A stretch of 64,000 nt of DNA, taken from positions 78,574,543 through 78,638,542 of the forward strand of contig OW799234.1 in assembly GCA_941918925.1 (NCBI GenBank), in the 5' to 3' direction. Each line of letters starts with the position of its first letter. Position 1 is the stretch's first letter. This DNA is from Phyto melanocephala (taxonomy: Eukaryota > Arthropoda > Insecta > Diptera > Rhinophoridae). The notes below the pieces were generated by a model, which ran no database searches, was not told the DNA's origin, and saw only the letters and a list, made by a program, of their open reading frames with translations. This document shows positions 10,706 through 23,180 of this stretch, in pieces. The position numbers and the translations under genes are program-made.

Positions 10706-11617
10706 GAAGTTGGTCTTATGCTAGTAATCAGTGGGTCCGAACTGAGTAAAAGTCTATTATAAATGTCTATGTAGCACTGAATACTTGAAAACTTTCTAGC
10801 GAAATTCTGCCAGAGTAAAGAACCTCAGCCGCTTTTTTTTATAAAAGCCAAATAGACAACAATGCCCCATTCATAACAGTTAAGCCATGCATTAAAATCT
10901 TGTGCATTGTAGGTGTCATAGGATGCCAGGGATATAGGGTAACGTAAAGTTTTGAAGTGTCTAAGCAATAATAGGCAAACTTGTACAAATGGATTTTGTG
11001 ACCACTTGATATTACTTCAATAATAACTTTGATTAGGTAGATGAAAAAAAATTCAATTCGATTATTTGTGTAGTTAATTCAGGATTAGAAAAAAATCTTC
11101 TATTGGTGTTACCATCTTTACTGTTTTCGGTACATCCACTATTAGTCCTAATTCACTTCAAAATTTTTCTAGAATAGTTTTATTTCCTCTTTTTAACAAT
11201 GGCTTTGTCCGCGTCAGATTTTAATTGCTTCTTTTTCAGTTTATACGACTGGTGAATATGCCTTCAAATAGACGAATTCTGGCATGCAACAGAATTCAAC
11301 ACGCTTAGCATTACATTCCTGTATTATTTAGAATAACTCAAATCTTTTATACATTTTTTGGAGTTAAAAAAAATTCGTTCCGCTGTTTTGTTTCAGACGC
11401 CACCTTGGGTTTTACACTTGTTTATACATAGTTTACTACATTGTACTGGTCGATCGCTGTTTTTTATATTAATATATTGTGGGGGCTAAAGGGGACAAAG
11501 TCGTAACTATTATATTTGTCTATATATTCGCCATTTAATCTTGAACGCCATCTTGAATTTTTTTCTCTTCATATCTAACTATATTTCAATACTCAATTCC
11601 TTTCATTTGATCTCTGT
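10706..11617. other. spacer, possible worn repeat sequence
   Basis: No gene was seen. The text around 11520-11600 (CGCCATTTAATCTTGAACGC and ATTCCTTTCATTTGATCTC) resembles sequence at 55.2 and 61.6 kb and may be an old repeat, but no ends can be drawn. Confidence 0.35.
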
Positions 11618-11955
11618 CTGCCACACTATGGCGAACAACATTAATGTTTTCCGCAGAACGAACTGGAAAAACATGCACAGGTGTTTTCATATATCGTAAG
11701 ACCAGGTTTGCTGAAACTTGCTCACAATTATTTCGATTGTGTCGATTTTGCTGACAAAAAAAAAAAAAAAATCGCGAAGCGCAGGAAATGCATTTTAATT
11801 TGAACGCCCATTTTTGTAAAAGGTTTCAACAATAAATTGTGTACCTCTTCCTGACTAAATTTGTCAAGAACTTAAACAAAAAAATGTCAAATTAAGGTGG
11901 ACAAACAATTTGATGTTGACAATTAATATCGTGCATTATCTTTGGACCACCCTTT
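11618..11955 (-). mobile_element. decayed mariner-derived MITE (same family as 23181-23795)
   Basis: The right end GGACCACCCTTTA and the interior motifs CCACACTATGGC, GAACGAACTGG, GGAAATGCATTTTAATTTGA and ACGCCCATTTTTGTAAAA follow the order seen in the MITE nested in the long rolling-circle copies. The copy is much more diverged and lacks a clear left terminal repeat, so it is an old, independent insertion. Confidence 0.6.
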
Positions 11956-13333
11956 AATTTTTTTATACTAATCTGCAATCATGTCTGACTTTCTATTGAA
12001 ATTTGATTTTTATGCATCTTATGAAGAAGCTGTTTTAAGAAATACTAAACCTCTTTCTACAATTAATACTGTAACAAATATTACGTAAAAAAAGAAAACT
12101 TTTTTTTTAACTTGTAGTATTTGTTTTCATGCTTTTCATTAAAACCTGAAAATTTAATTACAAAATTTGTTGTAAAGAATTAATCTACAAAACTGCGTTT
12201 AATTTGCATTTATCCGCGACTCGATACGAATTATAAGACAAGAGCTAGACCACCATCATTTATGAGCCAAGGTCGTAGAAAATTCAAATACGTTCAGCTC
12301 AGCGAAGCCATTACAACCATTAGCAAGATGTTATATTCCATATATAATGGCATCGATAGGACTTTTAAACGAATAAATTTCGATAATATCTCACACACAC
12401 TTTGATTTATTTAGTTTTAACGCTTAGGAAAGGTAAAAAACCATTTTGGTTTATCTTGTTTGATCTGCTTGTACTTACTCGCAGTCAAGCCTGCCTTATT
12501 AACCGATTTATCAGGAATTTACTGATTTTTTGTTTCAAAATGATGAAAGTGACGGTTTGCCGATTTTTGCTCCAAAAACGAGGATTTTTTGATAAACACT
12601 TAAAACACGATTACTTCATTTATTTTACTAGTTAAAATTATTCTTATTTTTATAATTAGGTAATTGCTATAATTTAAAATATTTTTAATATTTTCTGTAT
12701 TCTTTTTATGACACTTTGTATCACTAATCTTAAAAATTCTCTAAATTAGATTCTTTGCTGTAATAATAATAAATCCCTTGGGGGGTTTGAATAATTAATA
12801 ATTCGTCCAGAACATGTTGGTTTTTGGTACCAATCTATTAACAAATCATTACCCCTTCTTTAAAAAAATTATTACTTTATTTTATTATTAATTATTACAA
12901 TTTATTTGTAAGATATTTTGTTTTATTGACTTTTATATTATTTATATGTTTATATCTTTAGTTAATTCTAAATTGTGCTGTTTTGATATATTTTTTTTAA
13001 TAAATATATATTTTGTTGTATATTATGCGAATTTTTTAAAATTAAAACCCTAATGCTGATTTATTTTTGAAAAAAAAAAAATACATTTTTTATATTAAAA
13101 TCATCTGGCATCCTTGCTCGCAATCTACACGTGTAATATATAATTTTTATATCAGCTAAAATCAAATCTAACCAAAAGAATATTTCCTATTTGCAAAAAT
13201 TGGTTATAAAAATTTACTGTCATGATTTAGAATATAAAATCTTATAAGATTGAAAAAAAGAAAAATGGCACCGACTTATTTTGCTGACGTTCTTTCTAAC
13301 AATACATGTACATATGTATATCGTCACATTAAA
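11956..13333. other. AT-rich spacer, nothing recognised
   Basis: The open frames are short and rich in codons expected from A and T runs. No repeat structure, splice pattern or RNA gene was seen. Confidence 0.45.
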
Positions 13334-13337
13334 GACC

Positions 13338-14077
13338 TGTTGAGGACAACTTGTTCACAAACAAAATTTTTAAATCTAATTACTTTTGGTTTTTATTTTA
13401 AGATTTTCGAAAATAAATTTTATTATTCTTTATCAAAAACTAGGAACTATAAGTTTTAATTTTTTAAAAGTAATACAATTATTACAATTGGTGACCCCTA
13501 TAATTTTAGGATGTCTCTTACTCACACACCACAAAGGACTAATATATCCCAAGAAAACAACAACAATAATTTGGATCAAACAATAGGCGGTACATTAAGC
13601 CATCCATGTCCACCTCTAGAAATTTCTGCGGCATCAAGCAATCTCCAGAAATTTCCACCGTTTTGGCCAAAAAATCCACGTGTATGGTTTCTTCAAATAG
13701 AATCAATTTTCCTAATTGCGAGAATCACATCAGATGAAACAAAATTTTGACACTTGGTTGCAAATATTGATGCCGGTACATTAGAAACAGCCCTGTTGGA
13801 AATTGAGCGAATTAAATCAGTTTTTGTAACCAATGAGATTAATTGCATACCAAATTTCCAAAATACCAAAAAGAAATTGGAGGTTTTAAAATCAGCAAAA
13901 AAAGTACGATTTATTTAGAGGGGGCTACTGTTGAGGACAACTTGTTCACAAACAAAATTTTTAAATCTAATTACTTTTGATTTTTATTTTAAGATTTTCG
14001 AAAATAAATTTTATTATTCTTTATCAAAAACTAGGAACTATAAATTTTAATTTTTTAAAAGTAATACAATTATTACA
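13338..14077 (+). mobile_element. TRIM-like LTR retrotransposon (0.74 kb)
   Basis: There are two direct repeats of 149 bp, 13338-13486 and 13929-14077, each starting TGTTGAGGAC and ending ATTACA; they differ at about two positions. The 5' repeat is followed after two bases by TGGTGACCCCTA, a primer-binding-type site, and the 3' repeat is preceded by the purine tract AGAGGGGGCTAC. The tetranucleotide GACC flanks both sides (13334-13337, 14078-14081) as target duplication. The interior carries only a gag remnant, so the element depends on a relative for movement. Confidence 0.88.
13511..13919 (+). pseudogene. gag remnant of Ty3/gypsy-like element
   Basis: The plus-strand frame opens MSLTHTPQRTN and contains FPPFWPKNPRVWFLQIES and ARITSDETKF, then a TGA, then HLVANIDAGTLETALLEIE before ending at the purine tract. 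The PPFWP.NP..WF..IES...I.SDETKF pattern is typical of insect gypsy-type gag proteins. The single in-frame stop and the absence of any protease, reverse transcriptase or integrase show that it is not functional alone. Confidence 0.75.
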
Positions 14078-14081
14078 GACC

Positions 14082-14592
14082 TAATAACCTATCTGCAAAA
14101 TTTTCAAAATTGCGTTCTTTTATGGATTATTATTCCCTATATCATAACGCATATGGGCATTTCCATGTCATCGTACGTGACACTTGTACTCCTATAAAGT
14201 GGAGTAATTTTTGCAAAAGTAAAAGTAACTAAAACAAAATTAGATCTTTATGTTCAATTCAAAGGGTACTTTATTTAAAAAAAAAATTAATTATATTCGA
14301 ATCATTGCTATCTAAAATATCTAGAAAAATAAGAATATATAGTACGTGACATAAAACAGAAGTGATTTTGAGGTATATATGGAAATATGAGAAAATCTGC
14401 GAATCCTGGGAGGTATTTTTTCTTTTTTTAATTTCTTACACTAAACCAAATATTTTTCATTTAAATTCCATCATACTTAATTGAAAACAATCTTTAAATG
14501 ATTTTATAATAAATAAAATTTAATATCGTTCGTGACATATCGTAGGTGACAGATTTTTCTCTAATAGTATTTTTAAGTAATAAAATTTATAT
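14082..14592. other. spacer, nothing recognised
   Basis: The phrase CGTACGTGACA and its variants recur three times (14171, 14341, 14528), suggesting a worn repeat, but no boundaries are visible. Confidence 0.35.
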
Positions 14593-14594
14593 TA

Positions 14595-15488
14595 CAGTAG
14601 ACTCGCGGTAACAAAAACACTGCCTTACGTGAACACCAGATAAGATGAACATAATTTTTTTTACACTGACTACTCTGTAGCGTGAACACAGTGAGAAAAG
14701 CCTTATAACGTGAACGGTTATGCAAATCGTTTTCATAAAAAGGGGTATCCCCGTAAATGATTGCACAGGTTTATCTTATCTAAAGTTTTTCGTGAAAAAA
14801 GTCACAAAAACTACCAAAAGTCGAAAGTTAACTTCTTGTGATTGGAAAGGCAAAAATCCTCGCTGTTTTAGAAATTTTGAATCTCCTGTGGACTACAATT
14901 GCTCCAAATCGTAATGGATTTCAGCTGCAATTTTAGAAAATTGGTTTGACTAATAATGGACGCTATTTGCTATTTAAATTTAACTTGGAAACGTCTTGAA
15001 AAGAAAACAATAGCAAAATGCTGCAAGAACATTTTTAGTTCTTTACTTTACGTCTAGACAAGTCATCGATTTGTCCAGACTAGAACAAAACGTCGGCAGA
15101 GCAACTGTCAAAAAATTATTCATGTTCTTTGATATGGTTAAAACGTACAAAGTGTATTTTGTCGCAATTTTTATGTGTCGTCTATTTCTTTCATATTCAA
15201 AATGCCTTTTTATATCGGACATCGTTGTTCGAACAAATGTTCTGACAACGCTGTTTGAACAAGAACAAAAAAAGGTAACACATTTTTTAAATTAATTTTA
15301 AAGTACTTTTTTCCTTACAAACCATATGTACATAACAATCAAAAATACAAAAAATATATGAATTTGAGTTAAATCACATGTGTAATTTATTTGGAAATTT
15401 TAAATAGTTACACCTTCGTTAACATGAACAACTTCGCAAACGTGAACACGCTCGGTTTTAAATAGTTCACGATACCGCGAGTCTACTG
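14595..15488. mobile_element. pogo/Tigger-like element (0.89 kb)
   Basis: The ends are inverted repeats CAGTAGACTCGCGGTA..., with TA on both outer sides (14593-14594, 15489-15490). Subterminal sequence repeats GTGAACA motifs (ACGTGAACACC, CGTGAACACAG, ACGTGAACACG). TA duplication and CAG ends fit the pogo/Tigger group. The interior has two short plus-strand frames (14720-14914, 15071-15295) that I cannot match to a transposase. It shares the phrase TGACTACTCTGTAG with the element at 37834-38343. Confidence 0.78.
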
Positions 15489-15642
15489 TATGTTAAGAAA
15501 AAAAGTTAAATTCTAAGTTAGGTGCTCTTGCGACTGTTAAAATACAAATGACGGAGACAAATACTATTTTTGCACTACGTACGTCACATTAAAGTAACAT
15601 CCAAGCGAAATTAAAAAAAATACCGCTAATTGGACTCTATAT

Positions 15643-16342
15643 TTATACCCTTCACCTGTGGTGCACAAGGGTATATATAGCTTTGTCATTCCGTTTGTAA
15701 TTTCTACAATTTTCATTTCCGACCCCATAAAGTATATATTTTCTGAAAGCTTATGAATAGAGGAGTCGATTAAGCCCTGACCGTCTGTCCGTCTGTCCGT
15801 GTGTTGGTTGAAATCAACTTTTAGAAGCAACTATATGTTCCTCAGATCTGTATATGGTATCAATCTCTTGGAAATATCCAGGAATGAATCGCTATTGAAA
15901 TTCAGCACAATCGCCCCATAACTTTCTGAGATATGAGCAAAAAACCACGACCACCTCGTTTTTTTCACAATTACAACAACAACATACATACATAGATACA
16001 TGTAAAAAACATACCAAACAAAAAAATTACAAAAAAAAAAAAAATATTAAAAATAAGAAAAAAATAATAAAAAAAACTAAAAAAAAAAAATTTAAAAAAA
16101 ATTTTTTAAAAAAATTTAAAAAAAATATACAAAAAATAATAAAATATAAATAATATATTAAATAAAATAAAATAAAATTTTTCTGGCTCAGCTGGGATTC
16201 GATGGCACATTTATTCTAACGTGTACGTATGCACGTATTTTATATGGGATGAATGGTGATACAAACAATTGTTATTGCATGACTACACGTTGTGAAGGGT
16301 ATATAAGATTCGGCACGGCCGAATATAGCACTGTTACTTGTT
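15643..16342 (+). mobile_element. short mini-me/DINE-like element, copy S3 (0.7 kb)
   Basis: It opens TTATACCCTTCACCTGTGGT, has core GACCCCATAAAGTATATA, CCGTCTGTCCGTCTGTCC, and ends AAGATTCGGCACGGCCGAAT then GCACTGTTACTTGTTT. Compared with S1 its central tract is A-rich rather than T-rich and the GCTCAGCTGGGATTCGATGG block is inverted, so the middle of the element has been flipped relative to S1 and S2. Confidence 0.85.
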
Positions 16343-16572
16343 TTTTTTCTTATGGATCTTGTTAATTGTTGTTGTTACCTAATTTTTAAGGAATATTAAC
16401 AATTTATTTTTACAATTTATTCGCTGAAAAAAATAGTTGATTGCCATTCTTTAAAATAAGTCAAAGAGATAATCAGATTAAACTCTTATTATTGCTCTTA
16501 AAATAATTTAGTAAGCTCTTAACACCTGCGCATAGTAAAATTTGAGTGTTTTTTTTATCAATAAACTTATAT

Positions 16573-17154
16573 TAGGTTCGTTCGAGTACTTTTACTGCAC
16601 TTTGTAGTAAATGAGTAATTATTTAGTAAATTGAAAATTTTACTCTCAAAAAGAGAATTTGTCCAAAAAAGTACTAGAACAGACATTTGTAAAAATTCGT
16701 AAGATTGAAGCAACAGCTGATGGCAAATAAATAAAGTTTAATGGGAACTATGTACATATATACATATGTGCAAATATGTATTTAAGTATGTAACCTGCGC
16801 CAGATTCAGGCAGTTCCATTCTTTCATCTAAAGACATTGTTAATTAACTTTATTTCACAAACAGTTTAAATTTAATAATATTTTGCACTTTTGTTTGGAT
16901 TTTCCTTTTTTTTAATATTTTTTTCACAAATTGTATACTTTTTGTTTGAATCATATGTTTTCTGGTTTTGCTAAATCTTACTGCAAGAAATTTCTGTTGT
17001 AAAAATTTGCAAATACACAGTCAAGAACTGTCACTTTTCGCTCTCTATTTGTTCTCTCATTTACTAAAAATTTGTGTAAACGAAAGCAATTTCGTAAAAT
17101 GCAGTAAAAATTTGTACAAATTCGTACAAATTTGTGAGTTCTCGAACGAACCTA
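16573..17154. mobile_element. inverted-repeat MITE (0.58 kb)
   Basis: The ends TAGGTTCGTTCGAGTACTTT and, inward from the right, TAGGTTCGTTCGAGAACTCA form a terminal inverted repeat. The interior is AT-rich with repeated TTTACTGCA / AAATTTGT motifs near both ends. No target duplication was certain. Confidence 0.75.
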
Positions 17155-18730
17155 TTGAAAAACTTTCAAGAGTTTTTATTTTTACAGTCGTGGTTGACAT
17201 ATTCATGGAAATGTCCATATGTATTTCTTATGATTAAGCGGTCACATTTCTAAGTCGTAATTTTTTAATTAGTAGCTTCGTATGATTGAAGTAATATCTT
17301 ATCAGAAAAAAAAGCAAAGAGTTACCAAAAGATGAAATAGTTAAAAGAATGTTTATTAGTTTGTAGGTAGATATATTTACATATAAACATGTCGTAAATC
17401 AATATGATTGTACACATCACTCTGTATTTTTATCTGAATATTTTTTTATGATTCAGTAAAGTAATGTACAAACGACCAAGTTATTACCAAATAACTTATC
17501 AGCAAGTGTACAATTTTCTGAAACAAATTAATCTAAGTAACTATTTTTTTAGTAAAATAACTTTTTATTTAAATATTAACATTACAATAAATAAAAATGA
17601 ATTTCTATATACATATGTATGTATGTAACTTATAACTGTTGTTAAAAATCTTTAACCGGAGAATTTAAATTTTGACAGTTTTTGTACCTAGAGAAAAGTA
17701 AATCATCAAAAATCACGAAAAAAGTTTAATTTTGTTGCACAGTGTAATTTAAACAACCATTAAATACTTTTTTTGTTTGCTTAATCCTGTTAAAGAAACT
17801 ATAACTGTTATTATTTAATGTATATATATATACATACATGTATAAAGAAGTTGTTATTTATTCATACTAATTAGTACTGCTGATAGGTTTCAGACTTGTT
17901 CAATTCCAAATAACCTAAGTGACACAGCTTTTGTTAGTGTTTAGAAAAACAAAATTTTCTCAACTGATATATATTTCTGGTTTCATTTTAATCAAAGTAT
18001 GTAATTTTCATTTCAATATTGCAAATAGTTTCAATTTTATAACGGGGTTTCCCTCTCCTGTAAACTTTTGAAAACTACAGACAGGTTATTTCGTCGCTAA
18101 GGTGACGATATGTAAGTTTTGTAATTTCGGTTGTAGACCAAGTCTTGCATATTTAATGTAAAGGAAATATTTAAACATTTCTTATAATATTTTTTATTAA
18201 AAAATAATAATAAATAAATACGTAAATATATTTGCAAATAAAACCACATTTTCTTTGTTGTTGTTAAATTAATTATTGGACACTTTATTAGTTTATAGAG
18301 TTGTTGTTCTTTCTTCTTTGTTCGATGATATGAGCTTTTTTTTTTTATATTTTTGGATATAAAAAGCATTTTTATCACAAAAATGTTATAATAAAAAAAA
18401 AGAGTTTAAGGAAGAGAAAAATTTTTTTGAGGAGGGGTCATTATTTCGTTTAGTGTTTTTTTTGATTATTGTATACAATGAAAAAAAGAATTTAAACAGT
18501 TTTTAAATAATATCGTTGACTTATATGTGTAAAAAATCAATTTAGTTAAACTAAATAACAATTTATGTTTCTGTTATTTTTCTTATTTTAACAAAGTATT
18601 ATTTTATTATTAAATTTTTCTAACAAAATAATTTTTGATTTCTTTTTATTTATTTGTTCTTTCAATTTAATTTATAATATTTTTGATTTTAATTTATAAT
18701 ACATATACAATATTTACTAGTTTAATGAAA

Positions 18731-18761
<31 letters not shown>

Positions 18762-19418
18762 GTATTAGAAAATTCAATATTGAAAATTTATTTGTTTTTT
18801 ATTTAATACTGTACTTTTATTTATAAGAATCAGAATTAAAGGATTTTTCTAGCATTCTTTTGTTGTTGAGAGTTAAGGATTTATTATAAATATAATATTT
18901 GCTTTTTTTTTTACTTAATTTTACAATTTTTGAGGGTTTATAATATGGACAAGATCAATTTTTGTTTAGATGTAAAAGAAAGTGATTAGCGTGGGAAAGA
19001 TTTGGAAAAAATATTAAGATTTCTTTTATAAAAACAGGGCTGCAAATATTTTTTTTTAATTATTATAAATTAATACATAATAAGAAAAAATGTCATTTGA
19101 TTTGAGAAAGGAAAACAACAACTAAAAAACTAATAATGGCATGTTATCCTAATTATAATATCATTATGTGGTAACACAAATTTTAGTTTTAAATTACATA
19201 TGTATGAGTGTATAGATAAAGAGTACTAATTATGAAATCCAAAATGGTTTCAAAAATGCATTCCACTCAGCTAATATCGGAATAGTTTTTCAATATTCTT
19301 AAATGATTACAATATAATTTAATATAATAATAGAAAAATAAATTAAGGACAGAATGAAAATTTATTTTTTAAGTTATTTAAATTTTCATGAAGAATAATA
19401 TTTATTTGCTTAAGCTGC
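17155..19418. other. 2.2 kb AT-rich block without recognisable elements
   Basis: No gene, terminal repeat or transposase piece was found, in contrast to its surroundings. It holds many homopolymer runs. I cannot tell whether it is unique intergenic DNA, an untranslated region or regulatory DNA. Confidence 0.4.
18731..18753. repeat. (TA)n microsatellite
   Basis: There are about 11 TA units. Confidence 0.95.
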
Positions 19419-19971
19419 CTTTACACTAGGGTGATCGATTATTCGGCTTTTTTGAGAAACCGGTTTTCAAATAGTTTAAAATTTAAAATTTAAAAAAAAA
19501 CCGGTTGCTATTTTGAAAATTGAGAAAAAACCGGTTAACCGGTTCGAATATATAATATATAATATTTAAAGAAAAAATTAAAAAATATTGTAAAATAATA
19601 TTATAATTAAATTTATATATGAATATAAAATTTTTACAGTTTATATACGTTTATATGCACTACCGTATTCTGTTTGAAATTATTTCTGTAATTTGAAATA
19701 CATTTTAAAGGCTAGGGAGAAAATCTTTAAAATTTCATTTTAAATATTCTTTCTTATACCCCAGACAGACATACAAATATAGGCATAAACTACTTTGTTC
19801 GATGGTTTAATTGAAATTTAAGTTGACAGACACTCAATGCCATTATTTAAAATTTGGATCTGGACGTAAAGATTATTGGTTTTTCTTTATTGTAACTACA
19901 CTTTTTACCTAAAAGTGATCGATCAGCTAAGTTTATGCTACAATTACCTCTAACTTTTAATGTTAGGCTTA

Positions 19972-21122
19972 TCTATAGGTATATATATAAAACAGGATGT
20001 ATGTATGTATGTAACGTATGGACTTTAAAACGGCTGGGCTAATTTTAATGAAATTTTCAAGGAATCTTCAGAATTTTTAGGCGGGTGACACTGTGAAGTC
20101 GGATATTTGATTTTCAGTCTGCAGGCGGAGGGGCGTGGCAAGATCCAATTTTCATATTGCACCACCAATGTCATATACATATATTTATTTTGTTTAGTTT
20201 TTTTATATTTTTTGAAAAGCCGTTGTCATGTTTTTCAAAACGAAATATCAAACTTATAAGTCGGTCATGTAGTTCCGAAGATATTTACAAAAAACCTATT
20301 TTAATACTGATCCAAAATTTTAAAACTTTCAAAATGTTGCATTCAAAAATCCGAGTTTTCGGTTTATTTACAAAAAATATTTACAGCTCAATGAGCGAAT
20401 TCAATTGAAACTGCCCGGCAAATTAATCAATTACAAATCGATCGACACAGTAATGGATGAAGAACAAGCCGTCAATTATCCCACTGAATTTTTGAATTCA
20501 TTGCAACCACCCGAAATGCCACCGCATGTACTAACATTAAAGGTTGGATCACCGGTAATTCTTATTCGCAACTTAAATGCACCAAAGTGAACTAGATTGA
20601 CCATCAAAAACTGTTCATCAAATTTAATCGAGGCAACAATCATCGGTTGCAGATTCAAAGGCGAAGAAGTACTTATTCCACGAATTCCGATAATTTCCAA
20701 CGATTTTCCATTTCAATTCAAGCGGCTCCTATTCCCATCGCGTCTTGCCTTTGCTATTACCATCATTAAAGCACAAAGCCAATTCATGTTTTTCACACGG
20801 CCAGTTGTATGTGGCTTGCTGCCAAATTGGCACGCTAAAAAATTTATACGTTTTTACACCAAATAAAAAAACAAAAAACATTGTCTATTGTCATTGTAAT
20901 AAATAAATATAACTTTCAATTTGCCTTAAGTATAGCGTTTCTTTTTAGATTGAGCCCAACCTACACCATATGTAATTCTGCAAAAAAAAAAAAACGTTGT
21001 GATAGGTATTCCATGGATTTTTTTTTGAAGGCCGTAAATTTTGTTAAAAGCTCAATTTAAATCGTGTGGTAATACTACGCTAATGTTTGCTTCGGGCCAG
21101 CAACACGGACCGGGTCAGCTAG
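19972..21122 (+). mobile_element. Helitron, internally deleted (1.15 kb)
   Basis: The start TCTATAGGTATATATATAAA follows an A, and the end CCGGGTCAGCTAG precedes a T, the A|TC...CTRR|T arrangement of canonical Helitrons; a GC-rich imperfect hairpin lies just before the end. There is no target duplication, as expected. It contains the tail of a Helitron helicase (20405-20866) and a GGGGCGTGGC motif at about 20131. It is nested in the hAT-like element 19427-24230. Confidence 0.88.
20405..20866 (+). pseudogene. Helitron Pif1-type helicase C-terminal remnant
   Basis: One continuous frame, broken by a single TGA at 20588-20590, reads MDEEQAVNYPTEFLNSLQ, PPHVLTLKVGSPVILIRNL, then RLTIKNCSSNLIEATIIG and FPFQFKRLLFPSRLAFAITI followed by KAQSQ. 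These are the consecutive C-terminal blocks of the Pif1-like helicase of RepHel proteins. The usual INKAQ motif reads IIKAQ, and the residues after KAQSQ up to the arginine-finger motif are deleted. The Rep nuclease and the N-terminal helicase motifs are absent. It is dead. Confidence 0.85.
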
Positions 21123-21296
21123 TATCTTATAAAAAAATATTAAAGATCAATTATTTTTATACCCGCCACCAAAAAAATGGTGGGGGTATATTCATTTTGT
21201 CATTCCGTTTGTAACACATCGAAATATCCATTTTAGACCCCATAAAGTATATATATTCTGAATCAGGGTTCGATTTGATGACGATCTAGCTATGTC

Positions 21297-21362
21297 CGTC
21301 CGTCTGTCCGTCTGTCCGTCTGTCCGTCTGTCCGTCTGTCCGTCTGTCCGTCTGTCCGTCTG
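21297..21362 (+). repeat. (GTCCGTCT)n microsatellite in L1
   Basis: There are about eight 8-bp units. The number differs between copies (about 5 in L3, 4 in L2), as is known for the GTCY repeat of mini-me elements. Confidence 0.95.
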
Positions 21363-21820
21363 TTGAAAGCACGATAGAGGTCGCACCGAAAAAGCTAGGG
21401 GGCTCAAATTTTGCCAGAATCTTTCTTATAGACAAGGTTTGTTTGGTATTGAAAATGGGCTAAATCGGAATATTAGGAAGATAGTTATAGCTCGGAAAGC
21501 AAGAGTAGGTCGAAAAAACCATGTCCTTCAAACATCGAATAAAATGGAATTGTGTCTAAACGCATTAACGTAGACTCATGAAACTTCGAATATATATTTC
21601 CTGAGTAAAAACAATATTTTTCCCCGAAAATTATCTGAATCTATGCATTAGGAGAGGAGTTATCGATCAAAATGTACGAAAATTTATACCGCACAGTGTA
21701 TTTTTCGGTATATTTAAAAACAAAAACGTCATAAAAGCAACAAAATTGGATGTACGACTCTGAAATTTTGCACACTTTGCTTATTGGTGAGGCGCTTTTT
21801 TGTAACGGAAAATCAATGTG

Positions 21821-23120
21821 CCACGCCCACTTTTACGCCCACCTCCCATATAACGTTTTACCCAAAATTCATATAATTTCTCAATTTATATAGATTTTGG
21901 AATACTAAAGGGCTATATTGAAACATCTCAGTTGTACTCATTCGAAAATATAACTTTGACACGCCCACTATAACGCCCACTTTTCACGTTATATACCGTT
22001 AATTAAATTTAAAAGCTCATAAAACCGCCAAAATTAGAGGTATGATGATCAAATTCGCTACGTATATCTTCCTAGGCAATGTCATTACTGTGCCAGAAAA
22101 TTAAGACGCCACGCCCACTTTAACGCCCACCTCCCATATAACGTTTTACCTAAAATTCATATAATTTCTCAATTTATATAGATTTTGGAATAATAAAGGG
22201 CTATATTGAAACATCTCAGTTGTACTCATTCGAAAATATTACTTTGACACGCCCACTATAACGCCCACTTTTCACGTTATATACCATTAATGAAATTTAA
22301 AAGCTCATAAAACCGCCAAAATTAGAGGTATGATGATCAAATTCGCTACGTATATCCTCCTAGGCAATGTCATTACTGTGCCAGAAAATTAAGACGCCAC
22401 GCCCACTTTAACGCCCACCTCCCATATAACGTTTTACTCAAAATTCCTATAATTTCTCTATTAATAAAGATTTTGGAATTATAAAGGGCTATATTGAAAC
22501 ACCTAAGTTGTACTCATTAGCAAAAACAACTTTGACACGCCTACTATAACGCCCACTTTTCACGTTATATACCGTTAATGTAATTTAAAAGCTCATAAAA
22601 CCGCCAAAATAAGAGGTATGATGATAAAATTTGCTACGTATATCATCCTAGGCAATGTCATTACTGTGCTAGAAAATTAAGTTGCCACGCCCACTTTTAC
22701 GCCCACCTCTCATATAACGTTTTACCTAAAATTCATATAATGTCTCTACTAATAATGATTTTGGAATAATAAAGGGCTGTATTGAAACACCTAAGTTGTA
22801 CTCATCGCAAAAATAACTTTGACACGTCTACTATAACGCCCACTTTTCACGTAATCTACCGTTAATGAAATTTAAAAGTTCATAAAACCGCCAAAATTAG
22901 ATGTAAGATGATCAAATTTGCTACGTATATCCTTCTAATCAATGTTATTGTTGTGCCAAAAAGTTTAGGTGACACACCCACTTTAACGACTACCTCCCAT
23001 ATAACGGTTTATCTTAAATTCATGTAATTTCTCTATTGACAAAGTTTTTGGGAAAATAAAGGGCTATATTGAAATATTAAAGTTGTATTTATTAGCAGAA
23101 ACTTTAACACAGCTACTTTA
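21821..23120 (+). repeat. tandem array of 288-bp units inside L1
   Basis: The phrase CCACGCCCAC recurs at 21821, 22109, 22397 and 22685 at an exact spacing of 288, with a worn fifth unit near 22972. Each unit contains ACGCCCACCTCCCATATAAC, AGATTTTGGAAT, CACGCCCACTATAACGCC and ATGTCATTACTGTGCCAGAA. Fewer units are present in L2, L3, L4 and L5. Confidence 0.9.
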
Positions 23121-23180
23121 ACACACTTTCATTGAAACACTACATTTACAAAAGCATTTTAGTAGCATATCGAAGTTATA

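Noticed and set aside
21821..23120. Regular spaced repeats considered as a CRISPR-like or satellite array.
   Set aside because: The unit is 288 bp with whole-unit similarity rather than short repeats with unique spacers, the genome is eukaryotic, and the array lies wholly inside a transposon.
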